DNA from: Labilithrix sp.
Lineage (GTDB): Bacteria > Myxococcota_A > Polyangia > Polyangiales > Polyangiaceae
Length of the DNA stretch: 64,000 bases
Assembly: GCA_019637155.1 (NCBI GenBank)
Contig: JAHBWE010000001.1
Coordinates: 835,257 to 899,256 of the forward strand
Direction of reading: 5' to 3'
Made by a program: the position numbers and the translations under genes
Shown here: positions 1 through 8,158 of the stretch, in pieces
Numbering within the stretch: position 1 is the first letter of the stretch
Layout of the letters: the number at the start of each line of letters is the position of its first letter
The notes under the pieces: generated by a model
Seen by the model: only the letters and a program-made list of their open reading frames with translations
Database searches by the model: none
Told to the model about the DNA's origin: nothing

Positions 1-855
1 GCCGTCGGGGGTGAGGGCGAAGCCCTCGAGCGGCGCGAGCCCGGTGAAGATCGTGCGGAAGACGCCGTCGTCGCCGCTCGGGTTCCGCTCGCGCAAGATG
101 ACGCGCCCCGGCTTGTCCGGGTTGTTCGTGGTGCGGAGGTAGACGATCTCGGCGTCGAGCGGATCGACCGCCGCGATGTAGACCGCGCGCTCCGTGCCCG
201 TGAGCGGCACGACCTGCTCCGACCAGCTCTTGCCGCGGTCCTTCGACGTGTAGAGCAGGCCGACCGGCGTGCTGCCGTTGTAGCGGATCGCCGTCACGTA
301 GAGCCGGTCCGGATCGGACGCGGTGAAGTCGAGCGTGTGCCCGAGGATCGTGTCGTCGAGGGGGGGACCGATGTCGCTCCACGTGCTGCCCTCGTCCTTC
401 GTCTCCGCCACGCTCGACGCGAACTTCACGTTCCCTGCGTCGTCCTGGCCTTTGTAGACGGTGGAGAGCGCGATGACGTTCTGGGCGTCGTTCGGGTTCG
501 CCGCGAGATCGATGTACGGCTGCGGCGTGCCGACGAGGGCCCAGTTGCAGGCCTTGTCGCTCGTCATCGTGAGGCCCTGGAACGTCGAGCCGATGTACCG
601 CCCCGACGGGGTCACCGTGTACATCGGATCCTCGACGCCGGTGTAGCCGATCGAGGTCTCGCAGACCCAGTCGAAGGTTTGACCGCGGTCGTGCGAGACG
701 AGGATGCCGAACGTCACGCGGACGAGGACGAGGTCGGGCTCGTTCTTCCCGAAGACGATCTGGTTCGACTCGGGGAACCGGCCGTTGGCGCGCGCGTCGC
801 CGGACGCCGCGACGAGGGCGAGCGCCGCCGCGGAAGCGAAGAGAAAGCGTCTCAC
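1..855 (-). CDS. Secreted Asp-box (BNR/sialidase-like propeller) protein, N-terminal part
   Basis: The frame starts at GTG 855 and runs off the left edge, so only the first 285 codons are visible. Residues 1-22 form a signal peptide ending A-R-A. Three Asp-box motifs of the form S-x-D-x-G-x-[TS]-W are visible (SHDRGQTFDW, TKDEGSTWSD, TSKDRGKSWSE), spaced as in beta-propeller proteins of the sialidase/Vps10 superfamily. No catalytic Arg triad can be judged from the fragment, so enzymatic function is open; many such proteins are surface or secreted propellers. The GTG choice is supported by a TACGAT hexamer 7 nt upstream (leaderless arrangement). Confidence 0.75.
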   Translation of the reverse strand, partial: MRRFLFASAAALALVAASGDARANGRFPESNQIVFGKNEPDLVLVRVTFGILVSHDRGQTFDWVCETSIGYTGVEDPMYTVTPSGRYIGSTFQGLTMTSDKACNWALVGTPQPYIDLAANPNDAQNVIALSTVYKGQDDAGNVKFASSVAETKDEGSTWSDIGPPLDDTILGHTLDFTASDPDRLYVTAIRYNGSTPVGLLYTSKDRGKSWSEQVVPLTGTERAVYIAAVDPLDAEIVYLRTTNNPDKPGRVILRERNPSGDDGVFRTIFTGLAPLEGFALTPDG

Positions 856-862
856 GGCGGCT

Positions 863-868
863 ATCGTA
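863..868 (-). promoter_or_regulatory. -10 element TACGAT, 7 nt before GTG 855
   Basis: On the minus strand TACGAT is followed by 7 nt and then the GTG of the Asp-box gene. There is no room for a Shine-Dalgarno sequence, which suggests a leaderless mRNA. No convincing -35 was seen. Confidence 0.45.
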
Positions 869-1840
869 TCACCACGCGTACGCTTCCGGCGCCGCTCCGC
901 CGGGGCCGGGGAAGATCGCGTCGAGCTCCTTCATCGTGCCCTCGTCGAGCTTGCGCCCGAGCGCGCGATGGGCGGCCTCGAGCTGCTCGAGCGTGCGCGG
1001 CCCGACGATCGGCGCGGTGACGACCGGGTTCGCGAGGAGCCACGCGAGCGCGACGTCGGCCGGCGGCATCTCGATCTCGTCGCAGAGCGCCTCGTACTTC
1101 TCGATCGCGGGCCCGTGCTTCGCGATCGCCTTCTGCGCGAGGTCGCTCGCGCGCCGGCCCTCCGCCGTCTTCTTCATGACCCCGCCGAGGACGCCGCCCT
1201 TGAGCGGGCTCCACGGGATCAGGCCGAGCCCGTACTCCTCGCACGCGGGGAGCACCTCGAGCTCGATCGTCCGATCGAGCAGGTTGTAGAGGCTCTGCTC
1301 CGACACGAGGCCGAGGAAGCCGCGCTGGCGCGCGCGCTCCGACGCCTGCGCGATGTGCCAGCCCGCGAAGTTGGAGGAGCCGGCGTAGATCACCTTGCCT
1401 TGGCGGACGAGCGTCTCCATCGCTTGCCAGACCTCGTCCCACGGGGTCGCGCGATCGACGTGGTGCATCTGGTAGAGGTCGATCACGTCGGTCTGGAGGC
1501 GCTTCAGCGACGCCTCGCACGCGCGGATGATGTGGAGCGCGGAGAGCCGAGACTGGTTCGGCCAGTCGCCCATCGTGCCGTAGACCTTCGTCGCGAGGAC
1601 GACCTTCTCGCGCCGCTCGCCGCCCTGCGCGAGCCAGCGGCCGATGATCTGCTCGGTCCAACCTTCACCTTTGCGCCAGCCGTAGACGTTGGCGGTGTCG
1701 AAGAAGTTGATCCCGAGCTCGAGCGCGCGGTCCATGATCGCGAAGGAATTCTCCTCCGTCGTCTGCGGGCCGAAGTTCATCGTCCCGAGGCAGAGGCGGC
1801 TCACCTTGAGGCCGGTTCGGCCGAGATGCACGTAGTCCAT
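869..1840 (-). CDS. Aldo/keto reductase
   Basis: NAD(P)H-dependent oxidoreductase of the aldo/keto reductase TIM-barrel family, 323 aa (usual length 300-340). The catalytic tetrad is complete: Asp48 and Tyr53 (FFDTANVYG), Lys85 (ATKVYG) and His126 (YQMHH). The C-terminal cofactor region APIVGPRTLEQLE matches the family's typical IPG-x-R signature. The start is ATG 1840 with a weak GAGGA about 8 nt upstream; a longer upstream frame is open only because of high GC. It is divergent from the LpxK-like gene 51 bp away. Cytoplasmic; the substrate cannot be deduced. Confidence 0.9.
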   Translation of the reverse strand: MDYVHLGRTGLKVSRLCLGTMNFGPQTTEENSFAIMDRALELGINFFDTANVYGWRKGEGWTEQIIGRWLAQGGERREKVVLATKVYGTMGDWPNQSRLSALHIIRACEASLKRLQTDVIDLYQMHHVDRATPWDEVWQAMETLVRQGKVIYAGSSNFAGWHIAQASERARQRGFLGLVSEQSLYNLLDRTIELEVLPACEEYGLGLIPWSPLKGGVLGGVMKKTAEGRRASDLAQKAIAKHGPAIEKYEALCDEIEMPPADVALAWLLANPVVTAPIVGPRTLEQLEAAHRALGRKLDEGTMKELDAIFPGPGGAAPEAYAW

Positions 1841-1877
1841 CAGATCGTCCTCGTTCGTTCGCAGCTGTCGGGTCGGG

Positions 1878-1883
1878 TATATC
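1878..1883 (+). promoter_or_regulatory. -10-like TATATC, 8 nt before GTG 1892
   Basis: TATATC lies 8 nt upstream of the GTG of the LpxK-like gene, the same geometry as other candidate leaderless genes in this window. No ribosome-binding site fits in between. Confidence 0.4.
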
Positions 1884-1891
1884 GTGGCGCC

Positions 1892-2752
1892 GTGACGCGC
1901 GCACGAAGAGCTGCGGCCTGGCTCGCGGAGAAGAGCAAGCGCGCAGGCCCGGTGTCGCGATCGATCGCGGAGGTGGTGGGCCCCCTCCTCGCGCGGGGGC
2001 TCGTGCGGCCGGCGGTCGTGCCGCCGCATGTCAGGCTCGTGTGCGTCGGGGGCGCGACGTTCGGCGGCTCCGGGAAGTCGCGGATCGCGATGGCGTGCGC
2101 GCGCGCGCTCGAAGGGAGCATCCTCGTCGGGCACGGCTACTGCGCGCGCGATCGCACCGCGCGGTTCGTCGATCCGCGCGAGAGCGTCGCGGCGGCGGGC
2201 GACGAGGCGCTCGTCGCCGCGCGCGCGGGCCTCCGCGTCGTGATCGCGGAGAGCCGCCAGCGCGCGATCGACTTCGCGTCGCGTCACACCGACACCCTCG
2301 TCCTCGACGGCCCGCTCGCGATCACGAGCCCGCCGCCGCGCCGGCTCTCGATCCTCGCGCTCGACGCGGACGCGCCGTGGGGCGACGGCCGGCAAGCTCC
2401 GGCGGGCGATCTCCGCGCGCCGCGTGACGTCCTGCTCGCGCTCGCGGACGAGGTGATCCACGTCCCGCGATCGATCGACCTCGCCGCGCTGCCGCCGCGG
2501 CCGTTCGGGCTCTTCACCGCGCTCGCGCGCCCCGAGAGGCTCATCCGTGCGCTCGAGCCCGATGTGGTCGTGTCGGCGCCGGACCACGGTCCGGCCGACG
2601 CGCGCGCGATTTCGCGGGACGTCGCGTGGGTCGCGACCCCGAAATGTGCCCTTCATCTGGAGGAGCTCGGCGTCGCCGCGCACGTCTTGCGTGATGATTT
2701 CAAGCTCACACCTACATGGGCTGCCTTGACCGTGCCGAGGCCCCACGAATAG
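1892..2752 (+). CDS. Divergent LpxK-like tetraacyldisaccharide 4'-kinase
   Basis: LpxK phosphorylates the 4' position of the lipid A disaccharide at the inner membrane. The 286-aa product (family usually about 330) has the family P-loop GGATFGGSGKSR, a G-DEA-LVAARAG stretch corresponding to the family GDEPLLLA segment, and GDGRQAPAGDLRAP corresponding to GNG-x-LPAGPLREP. The diagnostic DDGFQH motif is not intact: the equivalent place reads VLDGPLAIT. The protein is therefore a divergent or possibly inactive LpxK relative. The start is GTG 1892. Its 3' end lies 14 bp before the FHA-GGDEF start, so the two may be co-transcribed. Confidence 0.7.
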   Translation: MTRARRAAAWLAEKSKRAGPVSRSIAEVVGPLLARGLVRPAVVPPHVRLVCVGGATFGGSGKSRIAMACARALEGSILVGHGYCARDRTARFVDPRESVAAAGDEALVAARAGLRVVIAESRQRAIDFASRHTDTLVLDGPLAITSPPPRRLSILALDADAPWGDGRQAPAGDLRAPRDVLLALADEVIHVPRSIDLAALPPRPFGLFTALARPERLIRALEPDVVVSAPDHGPADARAISRDVAWVATPKCALHLEELGVAAHVLRDDFKLTPTWAALTVPRPHE

Positions 2753-2766
2753 TCTTTCCGAAGCCT

Positions 2767-3678
2767 GTGAGTGAGCTGGACGAGAAGACACGCGTAACGA
2801 CGATCGTCCAAAAACCTGCCGGTGAGGCGGTCGAGGGCGGCCCGCGCAACAACGACTGCATCGTCGTCATCTACACCAAGGAGCCCACGCTCCTCGGGAA
2901 GCGCTTCGTGCTCGACACGACGCCGATCCGCGTGGGCCGCGGCGCGGAGAACCACATCGTGCTCGAGGGCGACAGCGTCTCGCGCCGGCACGCGCACCTC
3001 GAGCAGAGGGCGAACGTGTGGTGGGCGGTCGACGACGGATCGACGAACGGCACCTACGTCAACGACGAGCAGATCAACCACGAGTTCGGGCTTCAGAACG
3101 GCGACCGCATCAAGGTCGGCCCCACCATCTTCAAGTACCTCTCCGGCGCCGACGTCGAGGCGCAGTACCACGAAGAAATTTACCGGATGACGATCATCGA
3201 CGGCCTCACGCAGGCGCACGTGAAGCGCTACCTGCTGGAGGCCCTCGAGAAGGAGATCATCCGCGCGCGCCGGCACGAACGCGAGCTTGCGTTCATCATG
3301 TTCGACATCGATCACTTCAAGAAGATCAACGACCACCACGGCCACCTCGCCGGCGACTTCGTGCTGAAGGAGCTCGCGCGCATCGTCCAGGGGCGCATCC
3401 GTCGCGACGAGGTCTTCGCGCGCTACGGCGGCGAGGAGTTCGCGATCGTCCTCCCGGAGACGAACCTCGAGGGCGCGCGCGCGCTCGCGGAGGGGCTGCG
3501 TGAGAAGATCGAGCAGAGCCGCTTCGTGTTCCAGGGCGACACGATCCCGGTCACGATCTCGATCGGCGTCGCGGTGCTCCTCGCGAGCGACAAGACCGCG
3601 CTCGACCTGATCCGCAACGCGGACGGGAAGCTCTACGAAGCGAAGCGCGGCGGCCGCAACCGCGTCGTCGCGGCGTAG
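2767..3678 (+). CDS. FHA-GGDEF diguanylate cyclase
   Basis: Cytoplasmic signalling protein of 303 aa. A phosphothreonine-binding FHA domain (about residues 50-125, with GRG, S-x-x-H and DDGSTNGTYVN motifs) precedes a GGDEF domain (about 140-300). The active-site loop is RYGGEEF (221-225), expected to make cyclic di-GMP. The usual inhibitory RxxD site before it reads R-R-D-E, that is RxxE, so feedback inhibition may be weak or absent. GTG 2767 was preferred over ATG 2716 because the longer form overlaps lpxK and lacks a ribosome-binding site, while TAGTCT sits 11 nt before 2767. FHA-GGDEF proteins are common in myxobacteria. Confidence 0.88.
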   Translation: MSELDEKTRVTTIVQKPAGEAVEGGPRNNDCIVVIYTKEPTLLGKRFVLDTTPIRVGRGAENHIVLEGDSVSRRHAHLEQRANVWWAVDDGSTNGTYVNDEQINHEFGLQNGDRIKVGPTIFKYLSGADVEAQYHEEIYRMTIIDGLTQAHVKRYLLEALEKEIIRARRHERELAFIMFDIDHFKKINDHHGHLAGDFVLKELARIVQGRIRRDEVFARYGGEEFAIVLPETNLEGARALAEGLREKIEQSRFVFQGDTIPVTISIGVAVLLASDKTALDLIRNADGKLYEAKRGGRNRVVAA

Positions 3679-4964
3679 TGTCCGGCGACGAGCTCCCGCA
3701 CGTCGTCGTCCCGCCGCCGGGTCCGCGGTCGCGCGCGCTCGCGGCTCGGCTCTCCGCGGTCGAGTCGCCGGCGTTCGACGCGCGCCGCGCGGCGCGCGAG
3801 GAGCTCTCGGGCGAGGACCACGCCGCGATCGTCTACGAGCGCGGAGAAGGAGCGAACGTCTTCGACGCGGACGGCAACCGCTACGTCGACCTCACCGCCG
3901 GCTTCGGCGCGCTCTTGCTCGGCTACGGTCCGAACGCGGCGACGGAGGCGGCGGCGCGCGCGGCGGCGGACCTCACCCTCGCGCTCGGCGACGTCTACGC
4001 GTCGGAGATCAAGGTCCGCGCGTGCGAGGCGATCGCGGCGCTGCATCCTTCGCCCGGCGCGCGCGTGATGCTCGGCCTCTCCGGCGCCGACGCGGTGACG
4101 TGCGCGCTCAAGACCGCGCTCCTCGCCACCGGCAAGCCCGCCGTCGTCGCGTTCGAGGGGAGCTACCACGGCCTCTCGTACGGGCCGCTCGCCGCGCTCG
4201 GCTTCGCCCCCGGCTTCCGCGAGCCGTTCGCCCCGCACCTCGGCGTGCCCGTCACCTTCGCGCCGTACCCCGCCGCCGAGCCCGAGCTCGACGCGTCGCT
4301 GAGCGCGGTGCGCGCGATGCTCCGGCGTGGCGACGCCGGCGCGATCCTCGTCGAGCCGATCCTGGGTCGCGGCGGCTGCGTCGTGCCGCCGGCGTCGTTC
4401 CTCGCGGAGCTGCGCGCGCTCGCGACGGAGTCGGGCGCGCTCCTCGTCGTCGACGAGATCTGGAGCGGCCTCGGGCGCAGCGGCGCGATGCTCGCGAGCG
4501 CGCCGGTCGTCCCGGACGTGCTCTGCCTCGGCAAGGGCCTCGGCGGCGGCCTCCCGATCTCCGCGTGCGTCGGCAGCGCGGATGTGATGGCGGCGTGGGG
4601 CGGGCACGGCGGCACGCGCGTCCACACCGGCACGCACTTCGGATCGCCGCCCGCGTGCGCGGCCGCGCTCGCGACGCTCGAGGCGATCGCGAGTCTCCGG
4701 CTCCCGGCGCGCGCGGCGGAGCTCGGCGAGGCGTGGCGGAGCGAGCTCGGCGACGCCGCGCGTGGGCGCGGGCTCATGGTCGGCGTCCGGCTCGCCGACG
4801 CACGCGCGGCGCTCGCGGCGTCACGCGCGCTCCTCGCCGTGGGCTTCATCGTGCTCACCGGCGGCGCGCGCGGCGAAATCCTCACGCTGTCGCCGCCGCT
4901 CACGATCGCGCCCGCGCAGCTCTCCGCGTTCGCGGCCGCGCTTCGTCAGGGCCCGAACGGGTAA
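3678..4964 (+). CDS. Class III (PLP-dependent) aminotransferase
   Basis: A 428-aa fold-type I aminotransferase of the class III subgroup (GabT/HemL/ArgD-like). Visible hallmarks are the N-terminal VFDADGNRYVDLTAGFG, the cofactor Asp259 in VVDEIWSGLGR, and the PLP lysine Lys286 in LCLGKGLGGGLP. The start GTG 3678 shares one base with the TAG of the diguanylate cyclase gene, so translation is coupled. The 3' end overlaps the convergent barrel gene by 19 bp. The donor and acceptor are not predictable; glutamate-1-semialdehyde-type and omega-amino-acid transaminases are both possible. Confidence 0.85.
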   Translation: MSGDELPHVVVPPPGPRSRALAARLSAVESPAFDARRAAREELSGEDHAAIVYERGEGANVFDADGNRYVDLTAGFGALLLGYGPNAATEAAARAAADLTLALGDVYASEIKVRACEAIAALHPSPGARVMLGLSGADAVTCALKTALLATGKPAVVAFEGSYHGLSYGPLAALGFAPGFREPFAPHLGVPVTFAPYPAAEPELDASLSAVRAMLRRGDAGAILVEPILGRGGCVVPPASFLAELRALATESGALLVVDEIWSGLGRSGAMLASAPVVPDVLCLGKGLGGGLPISACVGSADVMAAWGGHGGTRVHTGTHFGSPPACAAALATLEAIASLRLPARAAELGEAWRSELGDAARGRGLMVGVRLADARAALAASRALLAVGFIVLTGGARGEILTLSPPLTIAPAQLSAFAAALRQGPNG

Positions 4965-6709
4965 GGCATGCCCTTCGAGCGGAAGGCCTGACCGAACGCG
5001 AAGAAGAAGGACATCGGCTGGACTCCGGCCGGGAGCGCGCCGTTGACGATCGGGAACCCGAAGTCGCCGCGGATGACGGAGCGATCGATCTGCGGGAGCA
5101 CGATCCGGAAGCCGCCGCCGACGGACTGGACGGGCGAGACCTCGTCGAGCCGGCCGGTGTAGGCGCGGCCGACGTCGTAGAAGAACGCGCCGCCGCAGAG
5201 GACGGAGAAGAGGTTGATCGGACGCGTCCGGAACTCGAGGTTCATCGAGAACATGTCCTCGCCGACGAAGTAGCGCGTCGGCCACCCGCGCAGGCGATCC
5301 TCGCCGCCGAGGAGGGTGAGGCGGTTCAGGTAGTTCCGCCAGCGTTGCACGAGGTCGATGTCGAAGATGAGGCGGCCGAGCGGCGTCCGCGGGCTCACGA
5401 CGCGGAGCTCGGTCGTGATCGACGCGTCGGCGATGCGCGTCTTCTCCGACTCGGTCACGGTGTCGACGAGCGCGCGCACGAACCCGTCGCCGAGCGCGAC
5501 GGTGTAGAGCGCGCCCGCGCGCACGCCGACGAAATCGCGGGTCGAGCCGAACGACTTCACGACCGGGTAGGCGCGGACGACGACGTCGTAGCCGAGCCGG
5601 TAGTCCTCCTGCAGCCCGAGCGTCTCGTAGTCGACGATCCGGAGGAAGTCGTTCCCGTAGTGCCTCCACTGCGCGTACGCGGACGTGCGGCGCTCCCCGA
5701 CCGGGAGGAACCTGCGCGTGAACTCGCCGACGACGGCGGGATCGTGGTCGGCGATGTTGGGGACGAGGTACTCGTCGCGGACGATCGACGCGCCGAGCGA
5801 GATGTCGTGCTTCCGCGCCCAGCCGAACGAGCGCGTCGCGTAGAAGCCCTCCTCGATCCGTCGCGAGCGGTAGACCCACGGCAACGTGTCGTCGTACTGC
5901 GCGACGGCGGCGTTGGTGTAGCGGCGGTAGATCTCGTCGCGCCAGGCGAAGCCGAGACCCCACGCCCAGCTCGTGCGGGTGGAGAAGAGCGGGCTCTCGA
6001 CCTTCGTGTCGCCGTAGCTGCCCTCCGGATCGCCGCTCCGGCGGTTGAGGATGACGTTGGCCTCGGCGTGGAGCGACAGGAAGCGGCCCGCGAAGCGCGG
6101 CGCGACGTACGCGCCGCCGAGCGAATAGCTCTCGGGTTGGACGATCGAGCGCGTCGTGATCTCGACCTGACGTCCGAGGAGGTTGGTCTCCTTGAGCTCG
6201 AACATCAGGTACTCGGGGCCGCCGCTCGTGACGCGGAAGTCGACGTCGGGGAAGAGGCTCCAGACGTCCTTCGTGATGACGACGAGTCGCACGCGGTCCG
6301 GCGCGCTGCCGTGGAGCGGGACGACGACGACGACGCTGACGTGCATGAAGCGGCGGATGTTGCGCGCCGTCTCGTCGGCGAGGTACGCGCGGTAAGGCCT
6401 CCCCACGCCGAGGAGCACCTCGTGCAGGATGACGTCTTCCTTCGTCGTGACGTGCGCCTTGTTGAGCGCGACGGGCGCGGGGTCGCGCTCTTCGATCGGA
6501 TCGAGCCGCACGAGCTCGATGCTCTCGACGATCTTCCCCTCCGCGTTCGGGTCCACCGTCGCTCCGAGCGACTTCTCCGCGCCCTTGATCGTCTCGATCT
6601 CGTAGGCCGAGTACTCGGTCGTGACGGACTTCGGCGAGTTGTCCGCCGCGGCGGGGCCCGCCACGAGCAAGAGCGCGGCGATGAACGGCGCGACGCGGAG
6701 ACCGCTCAC
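4946..6709 (-). CDS. Omp85/BamA-like outer-membrane barrel protein
   Basis: A 587-aa exported protein. A signal peptide (residues 1-23, ending PAAA) is followed by a POTRA-like segment (about 60-150, containing V-x-x-I-x-L and KDVWSLFPDV) and a long stretch of alternating amphipathic strands with many aromatic residues to the C-terminus, typical of the bacterial surface antigen (Omp85) family. LRGWPTRYFVGEDMFSMNLE near residue 490 matches the conserved RG-x-(Y/F)-x-G-x-x-x-x-x-x-N-x-E signature of that family. It probably inserts or exports an envelope component. It lies alone on the minus strand, convergent with the aminotransferase. Start GTG 6709. Confidence 0.8.
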   Translation of the reverse strand: MSGLRVAPFIAALLLVAGPAAADNSPKSVTTEYSAYEIETIKGAEKSLGATVDPNAEGKIVESIELVRLDPIEERDPAPVALNKAHVTTKEDVILHEVLLGVGRPYRAYLADETARNIRRFMHVSVVVVVPLHGSAPDRVRLVVITKDVWSLFPDVDFRVTSGGPEYLMFELKETNLLGRQVEITTRSIVQPESYSLGGAYVAPRFAGRFLSLHAEANVILNRRSGDPEGSYGDTKVESPLFSTRTSWAWGLGFAWRDEIYRRYTNAAVAQYDDTLPWVYRSRRIEEGFYATRSFGWARKHDISLGASIVRDEYLVPNIADHDPAVVGEFTRRFLPVGERRTSAYAQWRHYGNDFLRIVDYETLGLQEDYRLGYDVVVRAYPVVKSFGSTRDFVGVRAGALYTVALGDGFVRALVDTVTESEKTRIADASITTELRVVSPRTPLGRLIFDIDLVQRWRNYLNRLTLLGGEDRLRGWPTRYFVGEDMFSMNLEFRTRPINLFSVLCGGAFFYDVGRAYTGRLDEVSPVQSVGGGFRIVLPQIDRSVIRGDFGFPIVNGALPAGVQPMSFFFAFGQAFRSKGMPYPFGP

Positions 6710-6802
6710 CCTCGCACGATCGACGAGGGCGCCCCGCCGCGCAACCACGAAGTTCCGTTGACTCTTCGCCGTGCCGCCGGCTAAACCGACCTCCGCGGCG
6801 CG

Positions 6803-8158
6803 ATGAGCACAGGGCGTGACGCTTCGGCGACGGAATCCACGACGCCGCTGCTCGCGGTGCTCGTCCTCGGGATCATGGCGGGCGTCCTCCAGCGGACGAA
6901 CGGCATGTACCGCTCCTTCGCGGTCGTCCTCGTCGCGATCGCGTGGGTCCTCGCGCTCGTCGCGCTCCTCGGCCGCGTACGCGTCCCGCGGGCCGACGTC
7001 TGGCTCCCCCGCCTCGTCACGCTCACGCTCGGCACGTTCGTCGTGCTCCTCCTCACGAACGTCCCCACCGACGACATCCTCCCGGAGTGGCGCCCCGGGC
7101 TCGTGCCGTTCTACGCCGGCGTCGTCGTCGCGCTGATCGGCTGCGGCGCGCTCGCGCTCGGCCCCGCGCGCTTCGAGCGCCTCCTGTTCCCCGCGCTCGT
7201 GGGGCTCTACTTCGTCCTCGGCGCGGTCGTGATCCACGTCGCGAAGAAGCCGTCGATCGACGTGTGGAGCATCGAGATGGAGGCGGTGCCGGCGCTGCTC
7301 CGCGGCGAGAACCCGTTCGCGATGACGTTCGTCGATCCGTACGCCGGGACGTCTCCTTACTTCCCGGAAGGGACCTCCGTCGGCGGGCGGCTCCAGTTCG
7401 GGTTCGTGTACCCGCCGCTCGCGCTCCTCTTGTGCGTGCCCGGCTACGTCCTCGGCGGCGACACGCGCTGGTCGACGCTCGCCGCGATCGCGATCTCGGC
7501 GCTCTTCATCGGGTACGCGCGGGAGGGCCGCCTGCCGAAGCTCGCCGCGCTCCTGCTCCTCTTCATGCCGCGGTCGTTCTTCGTCATGGACCGCGCCTGG
7601 ACCGATCCCTTCGTCGTCATGCTGACGGCGGCGGTCTCTTTCTTCGCGCTCCGGCGACCGCGCTGGGTGTTCGTCCCGATCGGCCTCTACGTGTGCCTCA
7701 AGCAGCACATGTTCATCGGCGTCCCGGCGCTGTTCCTGCTCTTGCCGCGCCCCATTCGCTGGCGCGACACGGCGGTGCTCACCGCGAAGGCCGCCGGCGT
7801 CGCCGCGCTGGTGACGCTCCCGCTCGCGCTCTGGGACTTCCACGCCTTCGCGAAGAGCGTGCTCGACATCCGCGAGATGTTCCGCGTCGACTCGCTCGGG
7901 CTCGTCGCCTTCCTCCACAACCACGGGATCGTGACGCTCTCGAAGTGGGCGGGCCTCGTCGCGATCGTGCCGGTGATGCTCCTCGGCTCGCTGCGCGCGC
8001 CGCGCACTCCGGGCGGCTTCGCGTTGATGGCGGGCGTGACGCACTTCAGCTTGTACATCTGGAGTACGCATGCATTCTGCAACGAGTACTACAACGTCTT
8101 CGGCGCGCTCTGCTGCGCGGTCGGCGCGTGGGGCCGCTACGACGGGCTCGAGTCGTGA
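6803..8158 (+). CDS. GT-C type membrane glycosyltransferase (GT87-like)
   Basis: A 451-aa polytopic inner-membrane protein with about ten hydrophobic segments. Between membrane segments it has NPFAMTFVDPYAG and FGFVYPPLALLL, the NPY...YPP pattern of GT-C/DUF2029 (GT87) polyprenyl-phosphate-dependent sugar transferases. It overlaps the next transferase gene by 4 bp and is followed by a GT4 gene, so it likely belongs to a surface-polysaccharide or glycolipid operon. A GCTAAAC element ends 16 nt before the ATG, in the same arrangement as before the GT4 gene at 9946. Confidence 0.72.
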   Translation: MSTGRDASATESTTPLLAVLVLGIMAGVLQRTNGMYRSFAVVLVAIAWVLALVALLGRVRVPRADVWLPRLVTLTLGTFVVLLLTNVPTDDILPEWRPGLVPFYAGVVVALIGCGALALGPARFERLLFPALVGLYFVLGAVVIHVAKKPSIDVWSIEMEAVPALLRGENPFAMTFVDPYAGTSPYFPEGTSVGGRLQFGFVYPPLALLLCVPGYVLGGDTRWSTLAAIAISALFIGYAREGRLPKLAALLLLFMPRSFFVMDRAWTDPFVVMLTAAVSFFALRRPRWVFVPIGLYVCLKQHMFIGVPALFLLLPRPIRWRDTAVLTAKAAGVAALVTLPLALWDFHAFAKSVLDIREMFRVDSLGLVAFLHNHGIVTLSKWAGLVAIVPVMLLGSLRAPRTPGGFALMAGVTHFSLYIWSTHAFCNEYYNVFGALCCAVGAWGRYDGLES

